Positions 18,479-27,473 of a DNA stretch of 64,000 bases are shown piece by piece. The stretch is from Chlorobaculum limnaeum (GTDB lineage Bacteria > Bacteroidota > Chlorobiia > Chlorobiales > Chlorobiaceae): the NCBI RefSeq assembly GCF_001747405.1, contig NZ_CP017305.1:1630001-1694000 (forward strand), in the 5' to 3' direction. Positions within the stretch are counted from its first letter, which is position 1; the number at the start of each line of letters is the position of its first letter. The notes below the pieces were generated by a model. The model saw nothing but the letters and a program-made list of their open reading frames with translations, was not told the DNA's origin and ran no database searches. Both the position numbers and the translations under genes were made by a program.

Positions 18479-20755
18479 TTATTTCATGAGATAGACAAGG
18501 TAAAAGGCGAAATAGCCAAGAACCGCGACAACCACCATAACCAGATAGGTCTGTACCTTGCCGGTCTGAATCTTCCTGAAGACGGCGCCGGTTGTCTGAA
18601 CGGTGAAGGCCGTGAAGTTGACCAGACCGTCCACCACATATTTGTCGAACCCGCCATTGGCGAAAGCGAACTTCCTGAAGATGGTCGCGATACCGTTGAC
18701 GATCCCGTCAACGATGTTAGCGTCGAACCAGGAGAGAATTTTCGATATCAGTATCGAACCCTTGATGAAAGTCGCATCGTAAATCTCGTCCCAGTACCAC
18801 TTGTTGAACGAGTAGAGATAGAGTGGACGAATATTCCGGGCTGTCTTGTCGGGATCGATGATCCTGAAGACATAGACGATCAGCGCCATGCCGATACCAA
18901 TCGCCAGCATCAGCGATGAAAGCTTGATGGCATTATAGTGATTCTCATGCGTCATGTGCACGATCTCGGCCTGACGGGGATCGGCATATTCTGGCCCATG
19001 TCCTACAGCTTCGTGCGATGCATCTTCAGCATGAGCGGCGGGAGCTGCTTCGACATGCTGGGTGTCGGTATGCGCCTCCGCGATCAGTTTGCCTGCTTCC
19101 GGAGCGTGCAGGTTCGCGCCTTCATGCGCTGCTCCGGTCGAGGCGACGACCGTCGCGGGAGTCTGGACCAGGTGCATGAACCAGCCCTTGCCGCCATCGA
19201 GCGGGTCGGGCGAGAAGACGATGAATATCGAGAGGGTCGCGAGGATAACGAGCGGAAGCCTCATGTTCCACGGCACCTCGTGAACCTCGTGGTGACCGTG
19301 ATTGTCGTGTCCGTGATCGTCATGACCATGTGCGGCATGAGCGTCGTGCCCATGCTCCTCGGCTGGCTTGAGGTGCGTGCGGCTTTCACCGAAGAAGACA
19401 AGCCAAACCTGGCGACCCATGTAGAAAGCGGTCATCACCGCGGCAGCGAAACCAAGCACCGGGACGAGATAATAGATGCCGCCGCCTTCGACCTGCGCGA
19501 AACCGAGCGCACCGGCAAGAATGGCATCCTTCGAGAGAAAGCCGCTGGTGAGCGGAAGACCAGCCAGAGCGAGCGTCGCGATGCTGAAGGTGACGAACGT
19601 CCACGGCATTTTCTTGTAGAGACCACCCATCCAGCGCATGTCCTGCTCGTGGTGCATGGCGTGAATGATCGCGCCGGAACCGAGGAAGAGACAGGCCTTG
19701 AAGAACGCGTGCGTCAAAAGATGGAAGAGCGCTGCGGAGTAGGAGCCGACACCCATGCCGAGCACCATGTAGCCGAGCTGGGAAACGGTCGAGTAAGCGA
19801 GCACGCGCTTGATGTCGTGCTGGGTGATGGCGATGGTCGCAGACATGAAGGCAGTGAATGCGCCGATGAAGGCAATCACCTGCTGCGCTTCGGGAGTCAG
19901 CAACACAAAGATGCGGGCCACGAAGTAAACGCCGGCGGCAACCATCGTCGCCGCGTGAATGAGCGCCGACACAGGAGTCGGACCTTCCATGGCGTCAGGC
20001 AGCCAGACATGGAGCGGGAACTGCGCGGATTTGCCGACGCAACCCATGAAGAGCAACACGCCCGCAGCCGTGAGCCATGCCTGAGACATGTGGAAATCGC
20101 CGTTCTTGATATGTTCGTAAATCTCCTGGTACCCGAAGGTGTGGAACTGCGAATAGAGAATCAGGATACCGAGCCACATGCCGATGTCACCGACACGGTT
20201 GGTGAGAAACGCTTTCTTCTGGGCGTCGGCAGCGCTGTCCTTGTAAAAGTAGAAACCGATGAGCAGGTACGACGAAAGACCGACAAGCTCCCAGAACATA
20301 TAGATCGAGAAGAGGTTGTCGGAGAGCACGATTCCGAGCATCGAGAAGGTGAAGATGCCGAGGTAGGCAAAGAAACGGCCATACTTCGGATCACCGTGCA
20401 TGTACCCGGTCGAATAAAGATGCACCAGCGTGCTGATCAGCGTGACCATGGCGAGCATGATCGCCGTCAGGTTGTCGATCACGATACCCATCTTGACCTG
20501 CAAGGGGCCGACGCCCGGCACGTTGCCGAAATCCAGCCAGGTGAAGTCCCAGGCGATCCTGAACGCCGGATCGTAGTGCTGCACGATCACGACCCAGAAA
20601 ATATAGAGCGAGATGGCGAAAGCCGATCCCACCATGCCGAGTCCGACGAAATCGCCCATGCGCGGCAGTCTGCGGTTGAAGAATATCAGCACCACAAACG
20701 AGAGCAGCGGCAGAAGCAGGACAGCGATCGATAACTGGATTAAACTGTGCATCAT
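18479..20755 (-). CDS. nuoL: NADH-dehydrogenase-like complex I subunit L with His-rich insertion
   Basis: The product has 758 aa, longer than the roughly 610-650 of the usual subunit. The antiporter core carries YMFWELVGLSSYLLIGFYF and SAQFPLHVWLPDAMEGPTPVSALIHAATMVAAGVY. After about residue 470 comes a polar, His/Asp/Ala-rich stretch (EEHGHDAHAAHGHDDHGHDNHGHHEVHE), then a helix and a second Ala/His-rich segment, before the C-terminal long lateral helix (from about residue 650) and a final anchor. NuoL is the distal pump. The His-rich part may bind metal or simply be a linker; see the finding. Confidence 0.95.
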   Translation of the reverse strand: MMHSLIQLSIAVLLLPLLSFVVLIFFNRRLPRMGDFVGLGMVGSAFAISLYIFWVVIVQHYDPAFRIAWDFTWLDFGNVPGVGPLQVKMGIVIDNLTAIMLAMVTLISTLVHLYSTGYMHGDPKYGRFFAYLGIFTFSMLGIVLSDNLFSIYMFWELVGLSSYLLIGFYFYKDSAADAQKKAFLTNRVGDIGMWLGILILYSQFHTFGYQEIYEHIKNGDFHMSQAWLTAAGVLLFMGCVGKSAQFPLHVWLPDAMEGPTPVSALIHAATMVAAGVYFVARIFVLLTPEAQQVIAFIGAFTAFMSATIAITQHDIKRVLAYSTVSQLGYMVLGMGVGSYSAALFHLLTHAFFKACLFLGSGAIIHAMHHEQDMRWMGGLYKKMPWTFVTFSIATLALAGLPLTSGFLSKDAILAGALGFAQVEGGGIYYLVPVLGFAAAVMTAFYMGRQVWLVFFGESRTHLKPAEEHGHDAHAAHGHDDHGHDNHGHHEVHEVPWNMRLPLVILATLSIFIVFSPDPLDGGKGWFMHLVQTPATVVASTGAAHEGANLHAPEAGKLIAEAHTDTQHVEAAPAAHAEDASHEAVGHGPEYADPRQAEIVHMTHENHYNAIKLSSLMLAIGIGMALIVYVFRIIDPDKTARNIRPLYLYSFNKWYWDEIYDATFIKGSILISKILSWFDANIVDGIVNGIATIFRKFAFANGGFDKYVVDGLVNFTAFTVQTTGAVFRKIQTGKVQTYLVMVVVAVLGYFAFYLVYLMK

Positions 20756-20804
20756 GTTTCGTTTTACAAAGAATTTGCAGCTATAAGTCTTTTACCGTTG
20801 TGGG

Positions 20805-21128
20805 TCACTCTTTCATGGTGTCCACGCTGGAAACATCGACCGTCTTGAAGGTCTTGAATATATTGATCACGATAGCGAGCGCGACGGCAGCCTCGGCGGC
20901 GGCCAGCACGATCACGAAAAGGCTGAACATCACGCCCTCCATTCCTCCGTTGTATTTGGAGAAGGTCAGGAAGTTGATATTTGCCGCGTTGAGGATAAGC
21001 TCGACGCCCATCAGAATCACGATAGCATTTTTACGGGTCATGACGGCAAACATGCCCAGACCAAAAAGTATTACCGAGATCGTCAGAAAATGGTTGACAC
21101 CGATCGACAGTAACTGTTCCGTTAGCAT
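20805..21128 (-). CDS. nuoK: NADH-dehydrogenase-like complex I subunit K
   Basis: The ATG at 21128 follows an AAGGAG site (AAGGAGTGTCA-ATG), and gives 107 aa with three membrane helices. The conserved helix VILMGVELILNAANINFL carries the membrane Glu of the K subunit. A longer start would only add a polar extension (MPATTRLTKNEHQGVS) and is rejected. The C-terminus, VDVSSVDTMKE, is short and polar. Confidence 0.95.
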   Translation of the reverse strand: MLTEQLLSIGVNHFLTISVILFGLGMFAVMTRKNAIVILMGVELILNAANINFLTFSKYNGGMEGVMFSLFVIVLAAAEAAVALAIVINIFKTFKTVDVSSVDTMKE

Positions 21129-21144
21129 TGACACTCCTTGATGT

Positions 21145-21660
21145 TCATTTTTTGTGAGCCTTGTCGTAGCGGGCAAGGAACGCCGCGCCGATCAGTGCGA
21201 CCAGAAGCACGATGGAAACCATTTCGAACGGCAGCATGTAGCGTGACATGGTTTCGAGACCGATGCTCTCGACGACGCTGCCATTGAGCTGCACCAGTCC
21301 CGGCATCCAGTTCGCGGTCGTATAGAAGGTGAAAAGCATGCCACCAATCAGCAGAAACGTCAGAAGAATACCGGGCACGATGTGCAAGACGTCGGCTTTG
21401 AGCTCGGTCTGCATGATGGTGTTGGTAAACATGACGCCAAAAAGCAGCAGCACCAGAATACCGCCGACATAGACGACCACCTGGGTCACGGCGATGAAGT
21501 CCGCGCTCAGGAAAACATAGAGAGCCGCCACGCCGAAAAAGGTGAACAGCAGCGCGAAGGCCGAGTAGATGATGTTTTTCGAAAAGACCACAAACGCCGC
21601 CGACAGTACCGTTACGGCCGCGAAGATGTAGAAGATGATGGCGATGGTCAGTTGATTCAT
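21145..21660 (-). CDS. nuoJ: NADH-dehydrogenase-like complex I subunit J
   Basis: The ATG at 21660 gives MNQLTIAIIFYIFAAVTVLSA and 171 aa with five membrane helices. TQVVVYVGGILVLLLFGVMF is the conserved third-helix motif of the J subunit. Upstream in-frame Met codons lie inside the nuoI tail and give a basic, uncharacteristic leader, so they are not used. J sits at the membrane interface of the complex, where the quinone-linked conformational wave is thought to start. Confidence 0.95.
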   Translation of the reverse strand: MNQLTIAIIFYIFAAVTVLSAAFVVFSKNIIYSAFALLFTFFGVAALYVFLSADFIAVTQVVVYVGGILVLLLFGVMFTNTIMQTELKADVLHIVPGILLTFLLIGGMLFTFYTTANWMPGLVQLNGSVVESIGLETMSRYMLPFEMVSIVLLVALIGAAFLARYDKAHKK

Positions 21661-21700
21661 GATTATCTGCACTTGTTGGTAATCGATTCCTGCCGGATGC

Positions 21701-22351
21701 TTATTCGGCTCCGCCCGGTTTCTGTTGCGGAGCGGCCTTTGGAGCCGGTTTCGGTGCCGGAGCACCGCCTGCCGCGGCTTTCTCCTTTGCCGCCTGGGCC
21801 TGCTGCTCGGCAAGCTTTTTCTTCTTGGCCTCGGCCTCGATCTTCGAAAGGTTGCCGAAATGATAGAGCATGTTCTTCACATCGAACTCGGAGAAGTCGG
21901 CAACTGACGTATGGTAGAGGCAGTCGGTCGGGCAGACGCTCTGGCAGATGCCGCAGGTCATGCACTTGGCGGTGTCGATGTCGAACACCGGTACCCACAT
22001 GCGCTTCTGCTGACCACCCGAGGTCTTGCCGCAAGCTTCCAGATCATCGCTGGTCGTCTTGATGGTTTCGATGGCGATGCACTCAACCGGGCAGGCTCGC
22101 TCGCACTGGCGGCAGCCGATGCAGTCATCGATATTGCAGTACAGGCGGTAGCGGCCATGCGGCGGGGTCGGAATTGCCTCCTTCGGATACTGCAAGGTGC
22201 ACAGACCGTCAACCTGGCGAAAATAGTCGGCATCGTCGATACCCGCATCTCCCTTGCGCTTGACCGCATTGAAGAAGTGCTTGAGGGTGATGGCCATGCC
22301 GGTCGCGATGGTGGTCGCACTGGTCTTTATATTGCTGAAGTACTCACTCAT
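21701..22351 (-). CDS. nuoI: NADH-dehydrogenase-like complex I subunit I (2x 4Fe-4S) with Ala/Pro-rich tail
   Basis: The product has 216 aa. Two ferredoxin motifs, CIGCRQCERACPVEC and CMTCGICQSVCPTDC, bind the N6a and N6b clusters. The N-terminal amphipathic helix (GMAITLKHFFNAVKRKG) docks on the membrane arm. The last 40 residues are low complexity, rich in Ala, Lys, Pro and Gln (QAQAAKEKAAAGGAPAPKP and on), beyond the usual end of the subunit. This tail could interact with an alternative electron input. In a complex without NuoE, F and G this subunit is a likely docking surface for ferredoxin. Confidence 0.95.
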   Translation of the reverse strand: MSEYFSNIKTSATTIATGMAITLKHFFNAVKRKGDAGIDDADYFRQVDGLCTLQYPKEAIPTPPHGRYRLYCNIDDCIGCRQCERACPVECIAIETIKTTSDDLEACGKTSGGQQKRMWVPVFDIDTAKCMTCGICQSVCPTDCLYHTSVADFSEFDVKNMLYHFGNLSKIEAEAKKKKLAEQQAQAAKEKAAAGGAPAPKPAPKAAPQQKPGGAE

Positions 22352-22406
22352 AGTTTGTTGTTCGTCTTGCTTGCCTGTGTCTTCTCTGTTGAACCAGCCT
22401 CACAAA

Positions 22407-23486
22407 TCAATGGTTAATCACCCAGATGGCTGTCAGCACGAATGCAACCAGCGAGAATGGCGTCAATACCTTCCAGCAGAGGTACATGAGCTGGTCAACC
22501 CTGAGCCTGGGAAGCGTCCAGCGAAGCCACATCTGCACGAAGATGAAGAAGAATCCTTTCATGATGATCCAGAACGCGCCCCACACCGGGCCGCTGGTCA
22601 TGGCGTTGAGTTCGAGACTGCCAATATTCGGAAGCGGCGAAGTCCAGCCGCCAAGGAACGCGATGGAGATGATTGCCGACACCATGAACATGCTGCCGTA
22701 CTCCGCGAGGAAGATCACAGCGAATTTCATACCGCTGTACTCGGTGAAGTAACCGGCAACCAGCTCGGATTCCGCTTCGGGAATATCGAAAGGCGCGCGG
22801 TTGGTTTCAGCGAGCGAGGAGATGAAATAGATCAGGAACGGCAGCCAGGCGATCGGATTGGTGAACAGGAACCAGTGAAGAAAACCATTCGGCCCTGCCT
22901 GCATCAACGTGATCTGCTGCATGCTCAGGGTGCCTGCCAGCATTGCAGCGCAGAGCAGGGCGATGGATGCCGGAATTTCGTAGCTGACGATCTGGGCGAC
23001 GCTTCGAACCGCGCCGTAGAGCGCCCACTTGTTATTTGAACCCCATCCGGCAGCAAGGATACCCACCACTTCGAGGGCCACGATGCCGACAGCGTAGAAG
23101 AGACCCACGTTCAGGTCAGCGCCAATGAAGGCCGGGCCGAACGGAAGCACCGCGAAAGCGAGGAACGAACCGACAAACAGGATTCCTGGACCGATCACGA
23201 AGAGGAACTTGTCAGCCGCCGTCGGCACGATATCCTCTTTCTGGAGAAGTTTCAGGATGTCGGCGAGCGTCTGAAGGATACCCCAGAAGCCAACCTCCAT
23301 CGGGCCAAGCCTGTCCTGCATGAAGGCCGAAATCTTTCGCTCGCCGTACACACCGTAAGTCAAAGCGTACAGTGCGATGAACACGAGCGGAATAACCGCG
23401 ACGATAACCAGCCCGAGCGGAAACCAGCCGATAGAGAAGCCTGACAGGGCGTCGGACCAGGTATTGAGAGATGGTGATGAACTCAT
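22407..23486 (-). CDS. nuoH: NADH-dehydrogenase-like complex I subunit H
   Basis: The product has 359 aa with about eight membrane helices. [37 protein letters not shown] and [31 protein letters not shown] are the strongly conserved quinone-pocket motifs. [19 protein letters not shown] is also typical. The subunit connects the peripheral arm with the antiporter arm and forms the quinone tunnel with B and D. Confidence 0.97.
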   Translation of the reverse strand: MSSSPSLNTWSDALSGFSIGWFPLGLVIVAVIPLVFIALYALTYGVYGERKISAFMQDRLGPMEVGFWGILQTLADILKLLQKEDIVPTAADKFLFVIGPGILFVGSFLAFAVLPFGPAFIGADLNVGLFYAVGIVALEVVGILAAGWGSNNKWALYGAVRSVAQIVSYEIPASIALLCAAMLAGTLSMQQITLMQAGPNGFLHWFLFTNPIAWLPFLIYFISSLAETNRAPFDIPEAESELVAGYFTEYSGMKFAVIFLAEYGSMFMVSAIISIAFLGGWTSPLPNIGSLELNAMTSGPVWGAFWIIMKGFFFIFVQMWLRWTLPRLRVDQLMYLCWKVLTPFSLVAFVLTAIWVINH

Positions 23487-23533
23487 ATCAATAGGCGAAC
23501 CTGCTTGAAATAAAAGTGTTGTCTTGAAAACGG

Positions 23534-24736
23534 TCAGCGGTCAACTTCTCCCAGCACGATATCGATGCTGCCGATGATGGCCACAAGGTCGGGAATGAGC
23601 TGCCCCTTCGAGAGATCCTTCATCGCCGACAGGTTGACGAAGCACGACGAACGGGCCTTGCAGCGCAGCGGACTGGTCGATTTTCCATCGCTGACGATGT
23701 AGTAACCAAGCTCGCCGCGCGGGTTTTCGGCTCGACCATAGACCTCGCCGGCCTTCGGACGAATCTTCTTCGGGATAAGCGCGCGCGAGTTAAAGTTCGG
23801 CTCCTCAGGCATCTTGTCGAGACACTGTTCGATGATTTTGAGGCTCTCATCCATTTCGAGGGCGCGAACAAGATGACGCGAGAGGCAGTCGCCGATGACG
23901 GAGAACTTGCCGTCCGGCACCGGAACATCGAAATCGAGTTCGGGATAGATCGAATAGGGATCGTTGCGGCGCAGATCCCACTTGACGCCGGAACCGCGAA
24001 GCATCGGGCCGCTCCAGCCGTAGTTGATCGCCACGTCGGCAGGCATGATGCCGATGTCGTAGGTGCGCTTGACGAAAATCTCGTTTTCGGTCAGAAGCTG
24101 GTACAGCTCCTTCGCTTTGGGTTTGAAGTAGGCGACGAACTCGGCGACGCGCTTCTTGAAATCGGCAGGCACGTCGTAAGCCAGGCCGCCAATCCATATA
24201 TAGTTATAGAGCATTCGCGCGCCGGAGATCCATTCGAGCAGGCTCATGATGTGCTCGCGGTCGCGGAAGCAGAAGAGAAACGGCGTGAAAGCGCCAAGGT
24301 CGATGGCATAGGTGCCGATGGCGACCAGGTGCGAAGCGATCCTGTTCAGCTCGGCGACGATGACGCGGATGAATTCGACGCGGCGGGGAATTTCGATGTC
24401 GAGCAGCTTCTCGACGGTGATGCAGTAGGCCAGCTCGCTGTTCATGGCAGCGAGATAGTCCATCCTGTCCGTGTAGGGCACGATGGCGGGATAGTCGACC
24501 TTTTCGCAATACTTCTCGAAACAGCGGTGGAGATAGCCGAGATAAGGCTCGGCCTCGACGACCACTTCGCCGTCGGTGATACATTCGAGACGAAGCACGC
24601 CGTGCGTCGACGGGTGCTGCGGGCCCATGCTGAGCACCATGTACTCGGTATCGAGATCCTTTTCGATAATGACGCGCTTGTCGTCCTGACGGATGATCCT
24701 GGTGGAGTTCGCTTCAGCTTTACCTAATTCCTGCAT
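23534..24736 (-). CDS. nuoD: NADH-dehydrogenase-like complex I subunit D (49 kDa type)
   Basis: The product has 400 aa. [21 protein letters not shown] with the quinone-site His, [14 protein letters not shown], and [25 protein letters not shown] are family signatures, and the C-terminus ends [12 protein letters not shown] as usual. It is homologous to hydrogenase large subunits but lacks the nickel Cys residues. NuoC and NuoD are separate genes here, not fused. Confidence 0.97.
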   Translation of the reverse strand: MQELGKAEANSTRIIRQDDKRVIIEKDLDTEYMVLSMGPQHPSTHGVLRLECITDGEVVVEAEPYLGYLHRCFEKYCEKVDYPAIVPYTDRMDYLAAMNSELAYCITVEKLLDIEIPRRVEFIRVIVAELNRIASHLVAIGTYAIDLGAFTPFLFCFRDREHIMSLLEWISGARMLYNYIWIGGLAYDVPADFKKRVAEFVAYFKPKAKELYQLLTENEIFVKRTYDIGIMPADVAINYGWSGPMLRGSGVKWDLRRNDPYSIYPELDFDVPVPDGKFSVIGDCLSRHLVRALEMDESLKIIEQCLDKMPEEPNFNSRALIPKKIRPKAGEVYGRAENPRGELGYYIVSDGKSTSPLRCKARSSCFVNLSAMKDLSKGQLIPDLVAIIGSIDIVLGEVDR

Positions 24737-24768
24737 GACTCGGGAATACTTGTTTACGGGTTATGGCG

Positions 24769-25290
24769 TCAGTAAGGAACCTTGATGCCGTGATAGGTCT
24801 CCTGAACCTGGTAATCCTTGCGGAGCGGATAGCCGGTCCAGTCTTCAGGACAGAGTATCCTCCGGAGGTCAGGATGCCCCTCGAAGACCATGCCATACAT
24901 GTCGTAGGCCTCGCGCTCGTGCCAGTTGGCCGTGTGCCAGACGCATGAGACGGAGGGAATCGAACCGCCGTCACGCGGGCACTTCACCTTGACGGCGATC
25001 TTGTGGGCGTAGTGACCGATCGACTCGAAATTGCAGACGATGCCGAGCTTTCCCTCTTCCGGGTAGTCAACGCCCGACAAGCAGGCCATGTAGTTGAATC
25101 TCAGGAGGGAGTTGTCGCGCATATGGAGCGCGATATCCACCCATCTTTTGGTGTCGAGCACCTCGAAGAAAGGCATGGTCGGATTGGCGTCGAACTCCGA
25201 TATCGCGTCGCCGAACCGCTCCTTTATATTATCATAAGCGGTCTTGCTCTGCTGCACCGCCAGTGACATCTGGTTTGCTGATTCTTCCAT
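24769..25290 (-). CDS. nuoC: NADH-dehydrogenase-like complex I subunit C (30 kDa type)
   Basis: The product has 173 aa. The core reads RFNYMACLSGVDYPEEGKLGIVCNFESIGHYAHKIAVKV and the signature WHEREAYDMYGMVFEGHPDLRRILCPEDWTGYPLRKDYQ is complete. It packs against NuoD and NuoI. The first in-frame Met gives a polar N-terminus; M8 (MSLAVQQSK) is a possible shorter start. Confidence 0.96.
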   Translation of the reverse strand: MEESANQMSLAVQQSKTAYDNIKERFGDAISEFDANPTMPFFEVLDTKRWVDIALHMRDNSLLRFNYMACLSGVDYPEEGKLGIVCNFESIGHYAHKIAVKVKCPRDGGSIPSVSCVWHTANWHEREAYDMYGMVFEGHPDLRRILCPEDWTGYPLRKDYQVQETYHGIKVPY

Positions 25291-25321
25291 TCCCTTGACT
25301 CTTGATATAAGATAATAGTGG

Positions 25322-25888
25322 TTATGCCGTCGCCTTGCGCACCTGGTCGATCACCTGCTGCGGATCGACGCTCTTTTCGGCAAGCTTCTTGAGTGCGTCC
25401 TGACGCGAAATGCCAAGTCCCTCCATGCGGATCAGCTCCTGGATTTTCATCAGGCCGCCAATCAGCGCCTCGGGACGCGGAGGACAGCCGGGAACGTACA
25501 CATCGACCGGAATGACGCGATCAACCCCCTTGAGCACATGGTAGCCGTGATGCCAGTACGGGCCGCCGCAGTTCGAGCAGCTTCCCATCGAGAGCACGTA
25601 ACGGGGTTCCGGCATCTGCTCGTAGAGCGTGATCACTCTCTCGGCCATCTTCATGGTAACGGTACCGGCCACGATCATGAGATCGGACTGGCGGGGCGAC
25701 GAGCGGGGAAAAATACCGAAGCGTTCGAGGTCGTAGTTCGAGGCGTTGGTGGCCATCATCTCGATAGCGCAGCAGGCCAGACCGAAACCCATTGGCCAGA
25801 GCGAAGAGAGCCGGGCCCAGTTCATCACATTGTCAACCGAAGTCACCAGAACGTTGCGGTTCGATACCCTGGCATCAAGCAAACCCAT
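25322..25888 (-). CDS. nuoB: NADH-dehydrogenase-like complex I subunit B (cluster N2)
   Basis: The product has 188 aa. [25 protein letters not shown] holds the tandem Cys of cluster N2. [26 protein letters not shown] and [23 protein letters not shown] hold the remaining ligands. It accepts the last electron before quinone. It follows nuoA by 27 bp. Confidence 0.97.
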   Translation of the reverse strand: MGLLDARVSNRNVLVTSVDNVMNWARLSSLWPMGFGLACCAIEMMATNASNYDLERFGIFPRSSPRQSDLMIVAGTVTMKMAERVITLYEQMPEPRYVLSMGSCSNCGGPYWHHGYHVLKGVDRVIPVDVYVPGCPPRPEALIGGLMKIQELIRMEGLGISRQDALKKLAEKSVDPQQVIDQVRKATA

Positions 25889-25915
25889 AGCGTAAAATCG
25901 ATGATGATTGAAAGA

Positions 25916-26347
25916 TTATCCGTTCGCCTTGCCGGAGCGGCGATTCGGCAGTTCCGGCATTTTCGGAATATTCGGAGTCGGGCGAACCCAGTCGAGATCA
26001 CCCTTGACCCAGGCATAAACCAGACCCACCACAAGAATGCCTGCAAAGATCAGCACTTCGACAAGCGCAAAGGTACCAAGCGGTTTGAAAACGGTTGCCC
26101 AGGGATAGAGAAAGACGACTTCGACGTCGAAGATGATAAAGATAAGGGCGACGATATAAAAGCGGATGTTGAACTTGACCCAAGCGCTTCCGACCGCAGG
26201 CTCGCCGCACTCGTAAGTCGAATTCTTTTCAGGGTTGGGCCTGCTCGGCCTGAGCATTCTCGCCGTCAGGTAGCCACCGGCGACAAAAACGATACCGAGC
26301 ACGAGAAACACGAATACGGCACCAAAACCACTTAACGTCTGATCCAT
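25916..26347 (-). CDS. nuoA: NADH-dehydrogenase-like complex I subunit A, first gene of the operon
   Basis: The product has 143 aa with three membrane helices. [42 protein letters not shown] is the family signature with the loop Cys near the quinone pocket. The 215 bp upstream hold the operon promoter, though no box is convincing, and a terminator of the preceding gene. Eleven nuo genes follow on this strand in the order A-B-C-D-H-I-J-K-L-M-N. Confidence 0.96.
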   Translation of the reverse strand: MDQTLSGFGAVFVFLVLGIVFVAGGYLTARMLRPSRPNPEKNSTYECGEPAVGSAWVKFNIRFYIVALIFIIFDVEVVFLYPWATVFKPLGTFALVEVLIFAGILVVGLVYAWVKGDLDWVRPTPNIPKMPELPNRRSGKANG

Positions 26348-26464
26348 GTTCTGTTGTTTGACTTTAATGGTTAAGGAAGTGACTGGCTCCTTTTTTTCTG
26401 ACGGGCTTGAAGAGCCTCTGAATCAGGTGCGGCCAATATAAAAAAATCTTCTCAATCTTAAGAC

Positions 26465-26498
26465 AAAAAGCTGTTTTTTTCAGGACAGGAAAAACAGC
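26465..26498 (-). terminator. Terminator of the small membrane protein gene
   Basis: GCTGTTTTT pairs with AAAAACAGC around an 11-nt loop, and on the minus strand five T follow. Confidence 0.75.
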
Positions 26499-26562
26499 GC
26501 AAAAATCAGATCAACCAATTTTCTGATAGCAGGAATCAAAATCGCCTTAATTTTATTAAAAA

Positions 26563-26853
26563 CTAATCGAGCTTATCAAAAATTTTTAAGCCGGCCATTT
26601 TGAACAGCCGGATCAGCGCAACCATGATTAAAAGCGTGGCAACGCCAAGCATGACAACGTTTACCTGCCATGCGCCGATCAGGCGTTCCATGAAAGGGCC
26701 AAGAAAGGCCGCCAGCGCCATCCAGACGATAGGCGTCCAGACAACCGCCAGAACTACCGGGAGCCCGCTTTTCATGAAGTTCGTTCTTTTTTCCTTGTCT
26801 GGAAACAGTTTCATCTTGTTCTGATTGTTTTGAGTGGATCGAGCCTCTGCCAT
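26563..26853 (-). CDS. Small membrane protein, 96 aa, unknown function
   Basis: The ATG at 26853 gives MAEARSTQNNQNKMKLFPDKEKR, a polar basic start, then two membrane segments (VVLAVVWTPIVWMALAAFLGPF and NVVMLGVATLLIMVALIRLF) and a short charged end. A second ATG at residue 14 is also possible. It begins 11 bp after the stop of the TPR gene, so they share a transcript, and a terminator follows about 65 bp downstream. I recognise no family. Confidence 0.7.
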   Translation of the reverse strand: MAEARSTQNNQNKMKLFPDKEKRTNFMKSGLPVVLAVVWTPIVWMALAAFLGPFMERLIGAWQVNVVMLGVATLLIMVALIRLFKMAGLKIFDKLD

Positions 26854-26864
26854 ATTATTACAGA

Positions 26865-27455
26865 TCAGGGAAGCAGCTCGGCGATCTGGGCGGCCACCTC
26901 CGGCTCGAGTTCCCTGAGCACCTCGTACTCCGCCCTGAGGCCGCGCATGTCGCCCCGCGACATATAATACATGGCGAGCTTGCAGTGCACCTCGGTATTT
27001 CCGGGCTGAAGCTCGTGGGCCTTGTCGAGCGCATCGAGCGCCTTGTCGTGCTCGCCGAGATCCATGTGGACATCGGCCAGCATGCACCACGCCTCAACGA
27101 AGCATGGGTCGAGACGCAGCGCTTCTTCGAGCACCTCGATGGCCGACTCCTCCTTGCCCATCGTCAGCAGCACGAAACCGAGATGGCAGTAGGCCTGGAG
27201 TTGCGAGCGGTCGAGCGCGACGGTGAAGACGAGATCGGTGCCCGCGCGGCGGTACTCACCGTTGGAGAGCAACGCCACGGCGCGCGCATAGCGCACCTTC
27301 GGATCACGGCAAGCTGCTCCGGCAAGCTCGTCGAGGATGGAGATCGCCTGGCCGTACTCCTGATTCTCGATGCATTCGAGCGCCTGGCGATACTGCCGCT
27401 CTCGCTCCGGCAGGGTTCCGGTCATCTTCTGATCTGGCATATCGATAGTGTTCAT
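26865..27455 (-). CDS. Tetratricopeptide-repeat protein, 196 aa
   Basis: Five degenerate 34-residue TPR units are visible: RQALECIENQEYGQAISILDELA, YARAVALLSNGEYRRAGTDLV, CHLGFVLLTMGKEESAIEVLEEALRLDP, CMLADVHMDLGEHDKALDALDKAHELQP, and CKLAMYYMSRGDMRGLRAEYEVL. There is no signal peptide, so it is a cytoplasmic scaffold. It lies between a ferrochelatase-like gene (18 bp upstream) and a small membrane protein, all on one strand. Its partners are unknown. Confidence 0.85.
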   Translation of the reverse strand: MNTIDMPDQKMTGTLPERERQYRQALECIENQEYGQAISILDELAGAACRDPKVRYARAVALLSNGEYRRAGTDLVFTVALDRSQLQAYCHLGFVLLTMGKEESAIEVLEEALRLDPCFVEAWCMLADVHMDLGEHDKALDALDKAHELQPGNTEVHCKLAMYYMSRGDMRGLRAEYEVLRELEPEVAAQIAELLP

Positions 27456-27473
27456 GCTGTGCTGTAGTTGGAT

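Noticed and set aside
17284-20734. Long plus-strand frames opposite nuoM and nuoL
   Set aside because: They are mirror images of membrane-protein codons, with extreme His/Arg/Glu content and no recognisable fold.
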